Assembly (NCBI RefSeq): GCF_000767615.3
Contig: NZ_CP009553.3
Coordinates: forward strand, 5,208,001 to 5,272,000
Length of the DNA: 64,000 bases
Direction of reading: 5' to 3'
Source of the DNA: Pandoraea pnomenusa
GTDB lineage: Bacteria > Pseudomonadota > Gammaproteobacteria > Burkholderiales > Burkholderiaceae
Under the pieces are notes generated by a model. It searched no databases, was not told the DNA's origin, and saw nothing but the letters and a program-made list of their open reading frames with translations. Below are positions 7,302-15,959 of the stretch, in pieces. Made by a program: the position numbers and the translations under genes. Every line of letters begins with the position of its first letter. Positions within the stretch are counted from its first letter, which is position 1.

Positions 7302-8491
7302 TACCGGAGGAACCCCTTTGCGACTTCCAACGTCGAGGCGATGGTGGAACTGAGCACCTTCACCAGGTTGTCGTACGTCGAGTTCGCAGTGGTGTAGCGC
7401 TGCATCAGTTGCTGCATCATTGTTTTCACCTGATTCTCCTGCGACGTGAATCCCGAGCGCCAGATATCGAGCTCGAACGGGTTCATCTTCTTCTCGTCGC
7501 CGTCCTTGGGAATGCTGTCGAGCATTCGATCGATCGGCGACGTATCGATGACGACCACCCACTTCCCACTTCCCTCGGGCTGTTCCTGCACGCTCGACTC
7601 GGGCAAGCCGAAGTCGCGCGCCCACTTCTCGGCATCCTCCTTGGTGCCGCCTTCAATGTCGTTGCTGTCCTTGTCCTGCTTCGGATACAACACCGAGTTC
7701 TTGTTCGGCGGTTTGAATTCGGCCAGGATGTCATTGAGCGCCTTTCGCAGTTCACCGATGTTGAGCGTCACTTCCTTGCCGTCCGAACTGGTGCTGATCC
7801 AGCCCGACAGCTTCGAGATCAGATCGCTGAGTGCCTTGTTGAACGCCAGATACTTGGCGACGGCTTCGGAATAGACATCCAGATAGCCGTCCTTGATATC
7901 GCCGATCAAATCGGCGATGTCCTCCCAGAGCTTCGAGTCGCTGTAGGGGTCTTTCTCGTCCTCCGGCGGCGTGTTGTTCACCCTCGGCATCAGCGGCGGC
8001 TCGGCATCGGGCTTCGGTCTGTCGGACGGGGGCGGCGCCACCGGCGGCAGATTCGTCACACCGGGGGGCCTGTCCGTCGTGACGGGAGGCAGGTTGCGAA
8101 GGCCAGGTCCGGGTAGCGCATCCAGAAGGGCGTTGCGAACATCCGGCGCAATGGGCTCGTCGACCGCCGACAGTCCTCGCAGGCGTGCTTCAAGATCCAG
8201 CGCGGCCACCCGCACGTCGTCGCGCAAATCGTCGAGCTCGCCGGGATTGTCACGCTTGCCCAGTGCGTCGTTCATCGCCTCCAGTTGCGCGAGTAACCGC
8301 GCCGCGCTTCTTGCGAGCCCCTCGGACAGTGCTTTGGCGTCGTCCGGGGTATCCCTCGCCGTACCGTCAAACGGAGGACCGTCCTCGCCGGGGCCGTCCA
8401 CCCCGGCCTCCTGGAGTCGATTGAGCGGCTGCAGCCGCAGGTCGTTGGGTAACGGGAGCGGCGGAAGACGCCCGTCGGAAATTGAGTTCAT
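7301..8491 (-). CDS. sctA: T3SS needle-tip protein, SipD/IpaD/BipD family
   Basis: This 396-residue hydrophilic protein is encoded directly after SipB- and SipC-like genes, as in SPI-1, Shigella ipa and Burkholderia bip loci. Family tip proteins sit on the needle, sense host cells and gate translocator release. About the first 130 residues are Pro/Asp-rich and probably disordered (PPGVTNLPPVAPPP). The rest has the helical segments typical of IpaD: a coiled-coil helix near SEAVAKYLAFNKALSDLISKL, a mixed domain (GSGKWVVVIDTSPIDRMLDSI), and the C-terminal helix IWRSGFTSQENQVKTMMQQL followed by NSTYDNLVKVLSSTI. That C-terminal pattern is the strongest family signal. The ATG at 8491 is preceded by AAGGGA. 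It lies 53 bp after sipC. Confidence 0.9.
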   Translation of the reverse strand: MNSISDGRLPPLPLPNDLRLQPLNRLQEAGVDGPGEDGPPFDGTARDTPDDAKALSEGLARSAARLLAQLEAMNDALGKRDNPGELDDLRDDVRVAALDLEARLRGLSAVDEPIAPDVRNALLDALPGPGLRNLPPVTTDRPPGVTNLPPVAPPPSDRPKPDAEPPLMPRVNNTPPEDEKDPYSDSKLWEDIADLIGDIKDGYLDVYSEAVAKYLAFNKALSDLISKLSGWISTSSDGKEVTLNIGELRKALNDILAEFKPPNKNSVLYPKQDKDSNDIEGGTKEDAEKWARDFGLPESSVQEQPEGSGKWVVVIDTSPIDRMLDSIPKDGDEKKMNPFELDIWRSGFTSQENQVKTMMQQLMQRYTTANSTYDNLVKVLSSTIASTLEVAKGFLR

Positions 8492-8544
8492 AGTGCATTC
8501 CCTTGTGGTCTGACGCGTTCGATGTCACCGGCGCACTGGAGGCC

Positions 8545-9585
8545 TCAGGCGCGGATATTGCCGGCAATGTTTGACATGGCCCCGGACCTCGACTGCGCGA
8601 CACTGTCGATCGCCCTGAGCATCTCGGCAAGCAACGCGTTATCACGGTTCGCCACGTCCTGCATGCTGTCGGCGGAATTCTTGTTCACGGTCGATGCTCC
8701 GTCGTTGAGCTTCTGCTCCTGCATCGCCAAGCGTTCGGCAAAGGTGCCGCCGGCTGTCGCGATATCGCCCACCGGCCGGGAAAGCATCGTCAGCGCGGTG
8801 CCCTTGGCCTGCGCGACTTTCGCGATGTTGTCCATCTCGTCGGCGAGCGAATTCGTTGGCGCGGGTGTGACATCGGGCGCCGGCGCGAGATCGGGCGCAG
8901 GCGCGGGGGCATCGGGTCGGCCGGGCGGTGGCTGCGTCGTTGATGGCGTATCGACCGACGGCTGCACCCCAGCCGTTCCCGGAGGCATCGTTTGCGGCGG
9001 CGCACCGTCCGGTGCCGTGGCGCGCGCTTTCATCGCATTGCGCTCCCCCGACAGTCCCTGCATGCTCTTGAACGCGCCGGCGCCGGCCATGCCCAGTTGC
9101 AGCGACGCACCCGTGATGTTACCCACCATATTGGACAAGCCCTGCTGCCGGATCGACTCGGCCGACGCCAGCACCGCCTGCGCGTTCATCCGGCTCATCG
9201 TGTTGCGCAGCTGGATCGAGTTGTCGAACGTCTTCTGATACAAGGCGAAGATTTCCGCCAGCAGGACGGCCGCGTTCGACACGATGCCGCCAATGTGATC
9301 AGAGCCACCGCCTTCCCCGCTGTCACTGCTGTCACCGGTTGGCCCGTCGCCGGCGCCCGGTGCGTCGGCCGTGTCCGAATCGTTGAGTTGGTTCAGCAGA
9401 TCGATCGCGCCGTCCCGATCCGCGTCCGGTGGCGGCAGCTTCAACGACGGGCGGCGCGGGTCGTCCGTCTGACCTTCGGGCCGAAATACGTCGAGTTTCA
9501 GCGGTCCGGGCGAAGGGTTCCCGGGCGACAGCACCGGATCGACCCAGTTTGGCGCGTAGGGGCGCCCCGTATCCACAATGTTCAT
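8545..9585 (-). CDS. sctB: T3SS minor translocator, SipC/IpaC family
   Basis: This 346-residue protein lies between SipB- and SipD-like genes. SipC/IpaC proteins insert into the host membrane with SipB to form the translocation pore; in Salmonella and Shigella the C-terminus also acts on actin. Visible features are a Pro/Asp-rich N-terminus, a weakly hydrophobic Gly/Ser/Ala segment (about 145-175, SNMVGNITGASLQLGMAGAG), a Pro/Ala-rich linker (about 205-245) and a helical C-terminus rich in Gln, Asn and Ala. The ATG at 9585 has an ideal GAGGAGG 5 nt upstream (9591-9597), so the in-frame sequence upstream of it is not part of the gene. Sequence in this family is poorly conserved, so synteny carries much of the call. 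Confidence 0.85.
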   Translation of the reverse strand: MNIVDTGRPYAPNWVDPVLSPGNPSPGPLKLDVFRPEGQTDDPRRPSLKLPPPDADRDGAIDLLNQLNDSDTADAPGAGDGPTGDSSDSGEGGGSDHIGGIVSNAAVLLAEIFALYQKTFDNSIQLRNTMSRMNAQAVLASAESIRQQGLSNMVGNITGASLQLGMAGAGAFKSMQGLSGERNAMKARATAPDGAPPQTMPPGTAGVQPSVDTPSTTQPPPGRPDAPAPAPDLAPAPDVTPAPTNSLADEMDNIAKVAQAKGTALTMLSRPVGDIATAGGTFAERLAMQEQKLNDGASTVNKNSADSMQDVANRDNALLAEMLRAIDSVAQSRSGAMSNIAGNIRA

Positions 9586-9601
9586 GATGTCCTCCTCGGA
9601 T

Positions 9602-11323
9602 TCATGCACGCACGTGATTGAGTGCGAAGCGCTGCGCTTCGTACTTGGCCTTCGCCGCGTCCGACATCTGGGAGACCAGGCGGCTGATGACGCCCTCGGT
9701 GCCCGCAAACCGGTCGGCCGCCTGTTTGACGGATTCCTTGACGTTCTCCAGCACCTCCTGAGACACCGAAAGGTCCGCGCGAATATCGGCAGCTTCCTTG
9801 TCGAGAATACCGATCGCGGTCTGACCACCGGTCTGTGTCGCGCCCAATCCCAGCTCACCGACTTTGAGAATGCTCTCCAGCATGTTGGCGAACACCCTCG
9901 CGTTGCCTTCCTTCAGCCCGATCTTCGTGGCGAGCGCCGCGAACTGGTTCGTGACCATCGAGGCGCCCGACTTCAGCGCCTCGCGGGCCAGATCCGGCAC
10001 GATCTTCTTGAGCAGGTCGCCCGCGAGATCGCCCAGCATCCTGCCGAGCCTGGCAGCGGCCGTGCCGCCGCCAACGACAACAGCCACGGCAATCAGCGCC
10101 ACGACCACGACCGCCGCGACGACTGCCCCCACGACACCGCCGATCATGTCGGCGGTGTCCTTGGGCACGCCCGCCTTCTCCAGCAGTCCCGAAATGCCAT
10201 CGCCGATAAGCGACGCCAGCGGCTGCACGATGTGCGTCATGACTGGCTTGAGGGCCTCGCTGACAACGGAGAAACCGGTCGCGGCGCCGATCACGGAATC
10301 GGCCAGCAGCGCCACGCCGACGACCGTCATGGCCATGCTCGCCCCCCCGGTGAAGACCGCGCCCAGCACCCCCACCACCGCCAGGACCGCACCCACGACC
10401 TTGCCGATCACGCCGAACAGCTTGCCGAGAAAGCCGGCTTTCTCGACCTTCTTCCTGTATTCCTCGTTCTGACGTTGCATGTCGTTCTCGCGCGTCTTGC
10501 GCAGTGCGTCGAAGAACTTCATGTCCTCCTCGATGCCCTTGACCGCGCTGTCACCCAGGAGCTTGGCGAACAGGCCCATGAGGCGGAACAACTCGTCCAG
10601 ATCGTCGAGATATTGCTTGTCCTTGTCGCCCGGTTGGCGGACGCCGTCGTTGCTCAACGTCTCGAACGCGTCGTCGCTGCGCTTCATCGCGTCCTTCGCC
10701 GCGTCGTAAGCACCGTCGACGGCCGTCCTGGCGCTCTGATAGCGACTTGTGGCCCCCTCCAGTTCCGACTTCGCGGCGTCGTACTCCGCAAGCGCCGCAT
10801 CGTGTTCGGGCGTACCGGGGGTAAGCCCGTCGAGCCGCGCCTTGGCCTGCGACAGACGCGACCTGGCACGCTCGAGCGCATCCTGCGCCTGCGCCAACGC
10901 GTCCATGGCCGCCTTGAGCGCTTCCAGCGCCTTCTGGGCTTCGGCCAGGGCTTCCTTGAAGGCTTCGCCGCGCGCATCGGCCAGCGCCTGCTGCGCGGCG
11001 GACTGCGCCTCCCATTGCGCGAGCCGGTTCTGCAACTCGGACAGCGACGACGACCCCATGATTTCGCGCATTCGACCGAGCAATAGCGTCAGGTTGGCGC
11101 GCGTCGAGTTTGGCGGTGGCTCAAGTTCCGGGGTGTCGGCGTTCAGTGACGGGTTCCGGTCGTTCGCGTCCGTGCGCGCGATACCCTCCAACGCGAGTCT
11201 GCGCAGGGATGCGGGGCGGTCCGATGCGCCGGGGTCCGGTTTGTCGGACCGGAGGGTCTCGTCCAGCGCCTTGTCAAGCGTCGGCAAGATCGGCGGCAGG
11301 CCCGGAGCAAGAGTGATCGTCAC
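9602..11323 (-). CDS. sctE: T3SS major translocator, SipB/IpaB family
   Basis: This is a 573-residue pore-forming translocator. Residues about 100-240 form a long Ala/Glu/Arg-rich coiled coil (AQSAAQQALADARGEAFKEA onwards), as in SipB/IpaB. A glycine-rich hydrophobic region follows at about 310-360 (GKVVGAVLAVVGVLGAVFTG) with a second membrane segment near 400-430 (GGVVGAVVAAVVVVALIAVA). The C-terminus is amphipathic helix. These features match a two-TM class translocator. Translation starts at GTG 11323, whose bases overlap the sicA stop as GTGA, so chaperone and translocator are coupled. The SicA-like chaperone just upstream should bind it in the cytosol. Confidence 0.92.
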   Translation of the reverse strand: MTITLAPGLPPILPTLDKALDETLRSDKPDPGASDRPASLRRLALEGIARTDANDRNPSLNADTPELEPPPNSTRANLTLLLGRMREIMGSSSLSELQNRLAQWEAQSAAQQALADARGEAFKEALAEAQKALEALKAAMDALAQAQDALERARSRLSQAKARLDGLTPGTPEHDAALAEYDAAKSELEGATSRYQSARTAVDGAYDAAKDAMKRSDDAFETLSNDGVRQPGDKDKQYLDDLDELFRLMGLFAKLLGDSAVKGIEEDMKFFDALRKTRENDMQRQNEEYRKKVEKAGFLGKLFGVIGKVVGAVLAVVGVLGAVFTGGASMAMTVVGVALLADSVIGAATGFSVVSEALKPVMTHIVQPLASLIGDGISGLLEKAGVPKDTADMIGGVVGAVVAAVVVVALIAVAVVVGGGTAAARLGRMLGDLAGDLLKKIVPDLAREALKSGASMVTNQFAALATKIGLKEGNARVFANMLESILKVGELGLGATQTGGQTAIGILDKEAADIRADLSVSQEVLENVKESVKQAADRFAGTEGVISRLVSQMSDAAKAKYEAQRFALNHVRA

Positions 11324-11886
11324 GCCGCCTCCTTGTCATTGGACACGCTGGTCACGCCTGGCGCCGGCGCAAGTTCGCGCATCGTTGGATCCTCCGTCGC
11401 CGGCCGCGCGGCATGCGCCGCCTCCAATGCGTTCAGGTACGCCCTCGCCTTCGTACGCAGGTCGGCGTCACAGCTGCTCTCGCACACGAGCGCGAAACAG
11501 TCGCTGGCGAGCGTCATGTTGCGCATCATCATCTGGCACTGCCCGGCGTAGAAGACCGGCCGGTAATCGTTCTTGCCGACGGCGAATGCCATGGCGTAAA
11601 GATCGATCGCCTTCTGATACTCCTCTTTGAGCTGGCACACGGCCGCCAGACCCACGATGTACTCCGGATTGTAGAAATCGTAGATGCAAAGGAAGCGGAA
11701 GAACGCTTCCGCCTGTGCCAATTGGCCATTGCTGTAGAAATCGTAGGCGTGTGCGTACAGGCCATCCATGGTTTCGTTCGGAATGCCATGAATATCTTTC
11801 AGGCTCGCACCTGCCAACACAGCCTCCCAGATCGCGCCCGTCATGCGACTGTCTTCCGTTTCCAACTGCGTTGCCGCGTGTGTCAT
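11320..11886 (-). CDS. sicA: Translocator chaperone, SicA/IpgC/SycD family (TPR)
   Basis: This is a 188-residue TPR chaperone of class II. Residues 25-135 carry three TPR-like helix pairs (LYAHAYDFYSNGQLAQAEAF, YIVGLAAVCQLKEEYQKAID, PVFYAGQCQMMMRNMTLASD) with the family pattern seen in SicA, IpgC and SycD. It binds SipB and SipC before secretion, and in Salmonella and Burkholderia it also serves as co-activator with InvF. The ATG at 11886 has a perfect AAGGAGGT (11893-11900), so it is initiated independently even though an in-frame open stretch continues upstream to 12597. The C-terminal 30 residues are an extra Pro/Ala-rich tail. Its stop overlaps the sipB GTG start. Confidence 0.94.
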   Translation of the reverse strand: MTHAATQLETEDSRMTGAIWEAVLAGASLKDIHGIPNETMDGLYAHAYDFYSNGQLAQAEAFFRFLCIYDFYNPEYIVGLAAVCQLKEEYQKAIDLYAMAFAVGKNDYRPVFYAGQCQMMMRNMTLASDCFALVCESSCDADLRTKARAYLNALEAAHAARPATEDPTMRELAPAPGVTSVSNDKEAA

Positions 11887-12597
11887 CGTTCTACCTCCTT
11901 CCGATACCCGATTTCGGGTCAGTCTTCGGCCTGCCAGCCTGTTGGCAGACATCAATGGGGGATGGGAAATGCTGAAGCGGCGTCGGCCAGGCCCCTTTGC
12001 CGGGACGGCCGGGCCCGCTTCGCCGTGGCGCGCGACCCGATGCGCGGGCGACGCATCGGGCATGCACGACAGACAACGCACCCACGACTCGACGCCGCTG
12101 TCGCGCACCGCCCGATAGCGGGCGTCGGCCAGCGCCGCCGCACCGCGCGCCTCCTCGATGGCCGAATAGCGCTGCCGGTCGGCTCGGGCATATTGCGGAT
12201 CGCCTGGCGACAGAATGTCGAGCACCGTTTGCACCTCGGCCAGCGTCGTGTCGGTCTGAATGGCGCGCAACTGGCTTCGTGCGAATGCCTCACGCGCTTG
12301 CGCATATCGCTCCAACGCACAGCGGGCGGCGTCGCGCAATGCAACACGTTCGGCCCGGCGCCGGATCGTCGTCGCATCGGCCCGAGCCACGCTACGGGGA
12401 AACAGGTCGCGCTCCGAAGGCAGGTCCACGCGGCAGGCGCTCCCATCGCGCGCGGCGTGCACCATCAAGGAAAAGGCCTGTCGGGCCAGCGCTCGCAGAC
12501 ATTCCGACGGCGTTGACGCCGAGACTGACTCAATGGTGTCCGCAGGCATGCAGGTATCACGCATGCGGATGAATTGACGCCTTTCCTGCCGTACCAT
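11887..12597 (-). CDS. Unassigned coding stretch in frame with sicA (possible extra gene or fusion)
   Basis: From an ATG at 12597, with GGGAGG 4 nt upstream, 237 codons run with no stop straight into sicA, which would give a 425-residue fusion. Residues about 25-165 look truly coding: balanced Ala/Arg/Glu/Asp helices such as LRALARQAFSLMVHAARDGS and AAALADARYRAVRDSGVES. The last 50 codons before sicA are Arg/Pro/Gly-rich and look non-coding, and both other minus frames are closed there (stops at 11891 and 11952). Possible readings are a real gene with a stop lost by mutation or frameshift, a genuine N-terminal extension of SicA, or chance. No family is recognised. It occupies the usual spaS-sicA gap, where InvF-dependent promoters lie in SPI-1. 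Confidence 0.4.
11906..11948 (-). promoter_or_regulatory. Two small inverted repeats in the sicA leader
   Basis: Two short hairpins lie just before the sicA ribosome-binding site: acccga/tcgggt (11906-11911 with 11914-11919, 2-nt loop, too tight to close fully) and ctgcca/tggcag (11931-11936 with 11943-11948). They could form a leader structure or an operator near the expected InvF-dependent sicA promoter. No activator site can be proven from sequence. Confidence 0.3.
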
Positions 12598-12713
12598 CGG
12601 TCCTCCCGGGATTACGTAAAAGTGGGTCACTGCTTTGCCGCGTATCGCAATTGCCGGCATCCCGATGACTTCATTAAAGCAATCCGCCATCTGCACGACT
12701 TCCAAAAAGCGTT

Positions 12714-13928
12714 CTATCGCGGCGGGTCAATTTCTTTCGGTTCTGCGACTTCGTCATGCGATTCCAAGGGGCGGCCCGGACCCTGCCACTCGACTTCACG
12801 GGCGCGGTCCACATCGCGCTGTCCGTCGACGCACACGTCGTGCGCCAGCGGCACTCCAAGCGAGGTTTCCGTCGGCGCCGCGCTCTCCCACGCCTCCTGC
12901 ATGCCGGCCCGCTCCACGTCTTCGAGCCAGAGCAGCAGTCGCATGATCGCGTCGACTTCCTCGATCGATACGAACGTGTATCGACGATGCGTCTGGTACA
13001 AACGGCGTGCAAGCGCCACGTCCTGCACCACGGGAACACCCTGCGACTCGGCGTAGCGCCGTACCGCAAGCGCGCGCTGGTTCGTCTCCATCACCGAGAT
13101 GAACGGCAGCGAAATCACATCGGGACGGAAGTAGATGCCCACGGCGATGTGCGTGGGGTTGGCGACGATGAGACGCGAGTCGCGAACGTCGGAACGCACG
13201 GCCTCCGACAGCATTTCGGTATGCAGCGCACGCCGACGCTGCTTGATCTCGGGATTGCCGTCGGAATCCTTGCGCTCGCGCTTGACCTCATGCAGCTCCA
13301 TGCGCTGATCGCGCATGAAAAGCCAGTACTCGACCATCGCGTCGAGCACCGCGATCGGAGCCACGCATATCAGCGAAATCCAGACAAGCTTCGCGGACAA
13401 CGCGACCCATGCCGCCCCCACGCCTGCCACGCTCATGTGCGACTGCGCGAACAGCAGACCCTTGGCGTCCCACCAGAGCGCCGTCGCAATGCCGGCGAAG
13501 CTCAGGAGGTAAAGCACGGCCTTGACGGCGTCCTTCAGGGTTCGCGCGCTGAAGATGCGCCTGGCACCCTGGATGGGATTGACGGCTCCGAAATTGAGCT
13601 TGAGCGCCTGTGTCGCCCAAATGAAGCCGGTCTGCAGCAGCGTGGGGAGCACGGCGGCGGCGGTGCACACGACCAGCACGGGCAGGATCATCTGGAGTCC
13701 ATGGCGAAACAACGCCACTGCGTAGCCCTGAGGGTCCGCAAACCGGCCGTCGGCGAGGACCTGGCGGTACTCCTGCATCAACCAGAGCAACGGGTCTGTC
13801 GATAGCGTGAAGAGCAGGCCGACGAAGACGAGGATCACCATCGTCAGTTCCTTGCTCTTGAACGACTGCCCTTTGCGCGCGGCTTCCTGCAAACGTTTCG
13901 GCGTTGGCTTCTCGGTTTTTTCGCCCAT
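12714..13928 (-). CDS. sctU: T3SS export switch protein SpaS (SctU, FlhB/YscU family)
   Basis: This is a 404-residue inner-membrane export gate protein. It opens with the family signature MGEKTEKPTPKRL, then four membrane segments (about 28-46, 77-98, 137-153 and 176-197), then a cytosolic domain. The self-cleaving NPTH motif is at residues 257-260 (IVANPTHIAVGIYF). Cleavage there switches export from needle/rod subunits to translocators. Homologues are about 345-360 residues. This one has about 45 extra residues after the conserved core (following LLLWLEDVERAG), rich in Glu, Asp and Pro. It lies 1 bp from spaR upstream. Confidence 0.97.
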   Translation of the reverse strand: MGEKTEKPTPKRLQEAARKGQSFKSKELTMVILVFVGLLFTLSTDPLLWLMQEYRQVLADGRFADPQGYAVALFRHGLQMILPVLVVCTAAAVLPTLLQTGFIWATQALKLNFGAVNPIQGARRIFSARTLKDAVKAVLYLLSFAGIATALWWDAKGLLFAQSHMSVAGVGAAWVALSAKLVWISLICVAPIAVLDAMVEYWLFMRDQRMELHEVKRERKDSDGNPEIKQRRRALHTEMLSEAVRSDVRDSRLIVANPTHIAVGIYFRPDVISLPFISVMETNQRALAVRRYAESQGVPVVQDVALARRLYQTHRRYTFVSIEEVDAIMRLLLWLEDVERAGMQEAWESAAPTETSLGVPLAHDVCVDGQRDVDRAREVEWQGPGRPLESHDEVAEPKEIDPPR

Positions 13929-13929
13929 G

Positions 13930-14727
13930 CTAGCGCTCCATGCCGGTCGTCAGCGCCGGCGAAGCCGGCGACAGCCATCGCACCACGTCGTCGGGGCGCA
14001 TGACGCGGGCGACAAGTGCCTCGGGCAGGGTTGCCGAGAAGTAAATGAGCAGGATGGCGAAGGCGATCACGCTCTTGATCGTCAGCGACAGGGCGAAGGC
14101 GTTGACCTGCGGCGCAAAGCGCGAGAGCAGTCCGAGTACCATCTCCGAGAGAAACAGCGCCGCGACCACGGGCGCCGAGATCGCGATGGCATGCCCGACG
14201 AGTCCGTCGAGCAGTTCGTACACGCGAGTGGCGGACAACACGCAGCCGCCGAACGGCTCGCACACGCGATAGCTGCGCGCGAGCACCTCGAGCAGCCAGG
14301 ACATCCCGCCCAGGTGCAAATAGATCACCGCACCGAACCATTGGCAGAATCCGGCGAATTCCGACGTATCGACGCCATTGGCCGGATCGATCACGCTGCT
14401 GAGCGTGGCCCCGCGCTGATTGTCGATGTATGCGCCCAGCGCGTGAAACACCCAGAAGGGAAACGCGAGCGCCACCGCGAGCAACAGGCCGACACTCGCC
14501 TCGCGAACCAATAGCGCCCAGACGGGCCCGTTCAACGCGAGAGGGGCACCATAGGGATACGGCCATACGCCCACGGCCATCCACATCGACACCGCAATGC
14601 GCACCACCCCCGAGAGTACGTTGGCATTCAGGATCGGCAGCAGGAATATCGTGGGCGCCACGCGCGCGTAAGCAATGGCGGCGGCCAGTATGCCGTCATG
14701 GTGTGCAAGGACCAGGCTGGCACCCAT
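13930..14727 (-). CDS. sctT: T3SS export gate protein SpaR (SctT)
   Basis: This 265-residue polytopic membrane protein of the SpaR/YscT/FliR family joins SctR and SctS in the helical export gate complex. Hydrophobic segments run through most of the protein (for example ARVAPTIFLLPILNANVLSG near residues 20-40 and LLVAVALAFPFWVFHALGA). The segment IDNQRGATLSSVIDPANG (about residues 110-127) is characteristic of the family. It lies 1 bp after spaQ and 1 bp before spaS in the fixed order spaP-spaQ-spaR-spaS. Length is normal (SpaR of Salmonella is 263). Confidence 0.96.
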   Translation of the reverse strand: MGASLVLAHHDGILAAAIAYARVAPTIFLLPILNANVLSGVVRIAVSMWMAVGVWPYPYGAPLALNGPVWALLVREASVGLLLAVALAFPFWVFHALGAYIDNQRGATLSSVIDPANGVDTSEFAGFCQWFGAVIYLHLGGMSWLLEVLARSYRVCEPFGGCVLSATRVYELLDGLVGHAIAISAPVVAALFLSEMVLGLLSRFAPQVNAFALSLTIKSVIAFAILLIYFSATLPEALVARVMRPDDVVRWLSPASPALTTGMER

Positions 14728-14728
14728 C

Positions 14729-14992
14729 TCAGGACTTCCCCGCCACGGCCAGTCGCATGACCGTGATGCCGAAGTTCACCAACGTCTCGCCATACCAGTC
14801 GGCCAGCACGAACAGACTTACCGAGACGGCGAGCAACTTGAGTCCGAACGGCAAGGTCTGCTCCTGCACCTGTGTCACCGTTTGCAGCAGACCGACGATC
14901 AGGCCGACGAGCGTGGCGACCGCCACGGGTGCCACCGAGAGGATCAGCACGAGGTACAGCGCGCGATTGCCAGCGAACACCAGGTTATCCAT
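14729..14992 (-). CDS. sctS: T3SS export gate protein SpaQ (SctS)
   Basis: This is an 87-residue protein with two transmembrane hairpin segments (about 15-37 ALYLVLILSVAPVAVATLVG and 50-72), matching SpaQ/YscS/FliQ in size and layout. The family pattern LIVGLLQTVTQVQEQTLPFG at 27-46 is present. Four copies normally build the export gate with SctR and SctT. It is 12 bp downstream of spaP and 1 bp upstream of spaR. Confidence 0.96.
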   Translation of the reverse strand: MDNLVFAGNRALYLVLILSVAPVAVATLVGLIVGLLQTVTQVQEQTLPFGLKLLAVSVSLFVLADWYGETLVNFGITVMRLAVAGKS

Positions 14993-15004
14993 CTGCGGCG
15001 CTCC

Positions 15005-15649
15005 TCATGGCAGGTACTGGCGAACCAGCCCCTGCGAAAGCAGCGACCAGCCATCCATCGCCACGAAGAGAATGAGCTTGATGGGAACCGATATGGTGAC
15101 CGGGCTCATCATCATCATGCCCAGCGAGAGCAGCACGCTCGACACCACGAGATCGACCACCACGAAAGGCAAATAGAGATAGAAGCCGATGGTGAACGCG
15201 TTCTTGATTTCCGTGAGTGCGTAGGCGGGCAGCAGGGCGAAGATCGACGGCGACGCAGCACCGGCGCCGATATCACCCGCGTCTCGCCCCACCTCCTCGC
15301 GCGCGAAGAATTGCGTGAGTTGCGGGTCGGCATACTTCACCAGATAGTCGCGGTATGGGGACAGCCCATCGTCGAGGAAGCGGCGCACCGAGTTCGGGTC
15401 GCCGAAGTTCACGGGGTTGGCCTGATAGGCATCCATCACGGCGGAGGCCACCGGCAGCATCACGAACAGCGAAATGAGCAGGGCAACGCCGTTGAGCGTC
15501 ATGTTGCTCGGCACCTGTTGCAGGCCGAGCGCGTTGCGCACCATCACGAAGACGATCGAGAACTTGACGAAGCAGGTGCCCGACGCCACGAGAAACGGCA
15601 GCAGCGTGAACAGGCTCAGTATGCCGATGGACGGCACATCACTCCACAT
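15005..15649 (-). CDS. sctR: T3SS export gate protein SpaP (SctR)
   Basis: This 214-residue SpaP/YscR/FliP-family membrane protein forms the pentameric core of the export gate. Landmarks are the N-terminal TM segment LSLFTLLPFLVASGTCFVKF, the conserved FSIVFVMVRNALGLQQVPSN, a periplasmic loop (about 70-130) and the C-terminal hairpin around TEIKNAFTIGFYLYLPFVVV with the GMMMMSPV turn. I chose the ATG at 15649 (MWSDVPSIG, GGGGAA upstream); it overlaps the end of spaO by 11 bp. An alternative start at 15676 would add nine residues. Confidence 0.97.
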   Translation of the reverse strand: MWSDVPSIGILSLFTLLPFLVASGTCFVKFSIVFVMVRNALGLQQVPSNMTLNGVALLISLFVMLPVASAVMDAYQANPVNFGDPNSVRRFLDDGLSPYRDYLVKYADPQLTQFFAREEVGRDAGDIGAGAASPSIFALLPAYALTEIKNAFTIGFYLYLPFVVVDLVVSSVLLSLGMMMMSPVTISVPIKLILFVAMDGWSLLSQGLVRQYLP

Positions 15650-15959
15650 GCGCGTTCCCCGCGAACCATTGATCAATCTCCACGCCGAGCCGCCCGTCGA
15701 GCTGCACGAGCTCGCCCCTGGCCAGCAGCGTGTCGTTCACGCGCACCTCCACGCGCTGCTCCGCCCCGGGGGACAATGCGAGCATGTGCGTGTGGCCGAC
15801 CTGTTGCAGTTCGGCGAACGTCATGCGCTCGCGTTGCAGCACGAACACCAGTTCGACCGGCAAGTGTTCGAGCGTCGGTGCCGGCACCGGTAGATGCGCG
15901 TCGAAGCCCTCCGGGTCGTCGCCCGCGCCCGGCGCGGCCTGCTCGTCGAATTCCAGCAT
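15639..15959 (-). other. Predicted internal translation product of spaO (SctQ-C, 106 aa)
   Basis: Inside spaO, an in-frame ATG at 15959 (MLEFDEQAAP) is preceded by GAGGAGGGAAGGGTG, a strong Shine-Dalgarno (GAGGAGG with 8 nt spacing). Starting here gives 106 residues covering a short linker plus the complete C-terminal SPOA domain. In Salmonella, Yersinia and Shigella, a separate product of this kind (about 100 residues) is made from an internal start and is an essential C-ring subunit. The site and product size agree with that precedent; expression is inferred. Confidence 0.6.
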
